Shown in pieces: positions 63,503 to 64,000 of a stretch of DNA of 64,000 nt. Location of the stretch: assembly GCA_017416485.1 (NCBI GenBank), contig JAFQCH010000016.1, forward strand, positions 186,001-250,000, given 5' to 3'. Every line of letters begins with the position of its first letter. The stretch's first letter is position 1. This DNA comes from Clostridia bacterium (GTDB lineage: Bacteria > Bacillota > Clostridia > Oscillospirales > Acutalibacteraceae). The notes below the pieces were generated by a model. That model was not told the DNA's origin and made no database searches. It saw only the letters and a program-made list of their open reading frames with translations. Position numbers and translations under genes: made by a program.

Positions 63503-64000
63503 CTTTTTTACAAGCCCCCGCAAGACGTACCAAGGTTTCTTCCAACAGCAAGGCGGAATTGACCGATCGGCTTTTGAGCTGTGCGTCGGCATCCGCTAAA
63601 ATATCCAGTGCGGTCGTGATTTGTTTGCGGGTGCATTTTTTTGCATCCTGCATGGTTTGTTGCAATGCGGAGGAGGGCTTTTTGCGGTAATTGAAACTTT
63701 CCGCGTAATCGGTCATGCGTTTGTCTGCCGCTAAAGCTGCTTTGGCGCGGTAGAGGTCGATCCAGTTAAACGCCATACCGCCCACCAGTGTCTGTGCATC
63801 AATGCGGCGGCGCATCAGTTCATGCAGAATGGCAAACGCACGGTCTGCATTTTGCGACAGCAGGGCATGGCAGATGTCAAACACACTCGCTTCCACGGAT
63901 TGTTGCACACATTCGTCCACCATTTCTCGGCTGACGGGCTCACCGTCGGCAAAAGCACACAGCTTGTTGAATTCATTCAGCAGAGTCTGCAAATCCGTGC
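63495..64000 (-). CDS. holA: DNA polymerase III delta subunit, 5' partial
   Basis: The last 168 residues or so of HolA are visible; the 5' end is beyond the window edge. Helical clamp-loader segments (VFDICHALLSQNADRAFAILHELMRRRIDA, ALDILADADAQLKSRSVN) match domains II-III. The reading frame stays open to the last base. Confidence 0.88.
   Translation of the reverse strand, partial: TDLQTLLNEFNKLCAFADGEPVSREMVDECVQQSVEASVFDICHALLSQNADRAFAILHELMRRRIDAQTLVGGMAFNWIDLYRAKAALAADKRMTDYAESFNYRKKPSSALQQTMQDAKKCTRKQITTALDILADADAQLKSRSVNSALLLEETLVRLAGACKKDA

Overview
The window reads as chromosome of an anaerobic, spore-forming Gram-positive gut-type Firmicute (class Clostridia, most like the Oscillospirales/Ruminococcaceae). 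The evidence is AGGAGG-type ribosome sites, promoters close to TTGACA-17-TATAAT, a T-box leader, SpoIIID, zinc-binding S14, a complete S10-spc-alpha ribosomal cluster in Firmicute order, EFR1-type ferredoxin, and secreted dockerin-tailed proteins. Most of the DNA has balanced base composition with strong use of codons such as ccc, gac and ggc. The segment around 12.7-15.7 kb is visibly A+T-richer and looks acquired.

Layout. 1-4.8 kb: two secreted proteins with Cys-rich modules and C-terminal dockerin-like repeats. 4.8-5.1 kb: a MITE-like element. 5.3-12.1 kb: a six-gene membrane-stress style cluster (SPFH protein with zinc ribbons, DUF4428-like protein, small membrane protein, YdjG-like zinc ribbon protein, tandem TPM protein, DUF6935 protein), followed by a lipoprotein. 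It resembles the Bacillus ydjGHI set but has no pspA. 12.2-16.2 kb: an island remnant next to tRNA-fMet, with an integrase fragment, a controller-like regulator, an MjaI-like restriction enzyme and a cytosine-type DNA methyltransferase fused to a degenerate nuclease-like domain. 16.3-19.6 kb (minus): pectate-lyase-fold hydrolase, DUF975 protein, membrane HELSH peptidase and an acetyltransferase. 19.8-21.1 kb: a secreted Ig-like protein. 21.2-27.2 kb: a T-box (best read as isoleucine) ahead of an XRE-cupin-acyl-CoA-synthetase fusion, then two GPH-family transporters. 27.2-32.3 kb (minus): glycogen phosphorylase, GH13 amylase and a tyrosine phosphatase. 32.5-33.7 kb: alanine racemase. 33.9-36.6 kb (minus): rpmH-rnpA-yidD-yidC-jag. 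36.9-40.3 kb: AI-2E-type permease, a 50-residue ORF and a heparinase-like lyase. 40.3-56.0 kb: about 30 ribosomal and transcription genes read as one block. 56.2-64.0 kb: phosphoesterase, HAD phosphatase, EFR1 ferredoxin, LOG protein, MFS transporter, SpoIIID, small hypotheticals, an RNase M5-like Toprim protein and the 3' part of holA.

Functional threads. Carbohydrate use: dockerin proteins, GH28-like and heparinase-like enzymes without signal peptides, GH13 plus phosphorylase, and GPH carriers. Envelope: SPFH/TPM cluster, DUF975/M50-like proteins, YidC/YidD and alr. Defence: a compact restriction-modification island. The ribosomal block and the rpmH cluster are ordinary housekeeping. The features most worth a second look are the PspA-less SPFH/zinc-ribbon cluster, the T-box-controlled three-domain fusion, the methyltransferase with an inactivated nuclease fold, the tRNA-fMet island junction, the two MITE-like palindromic elements and the unusual Cys-rich C-terminus of the Ig-like surface protein.
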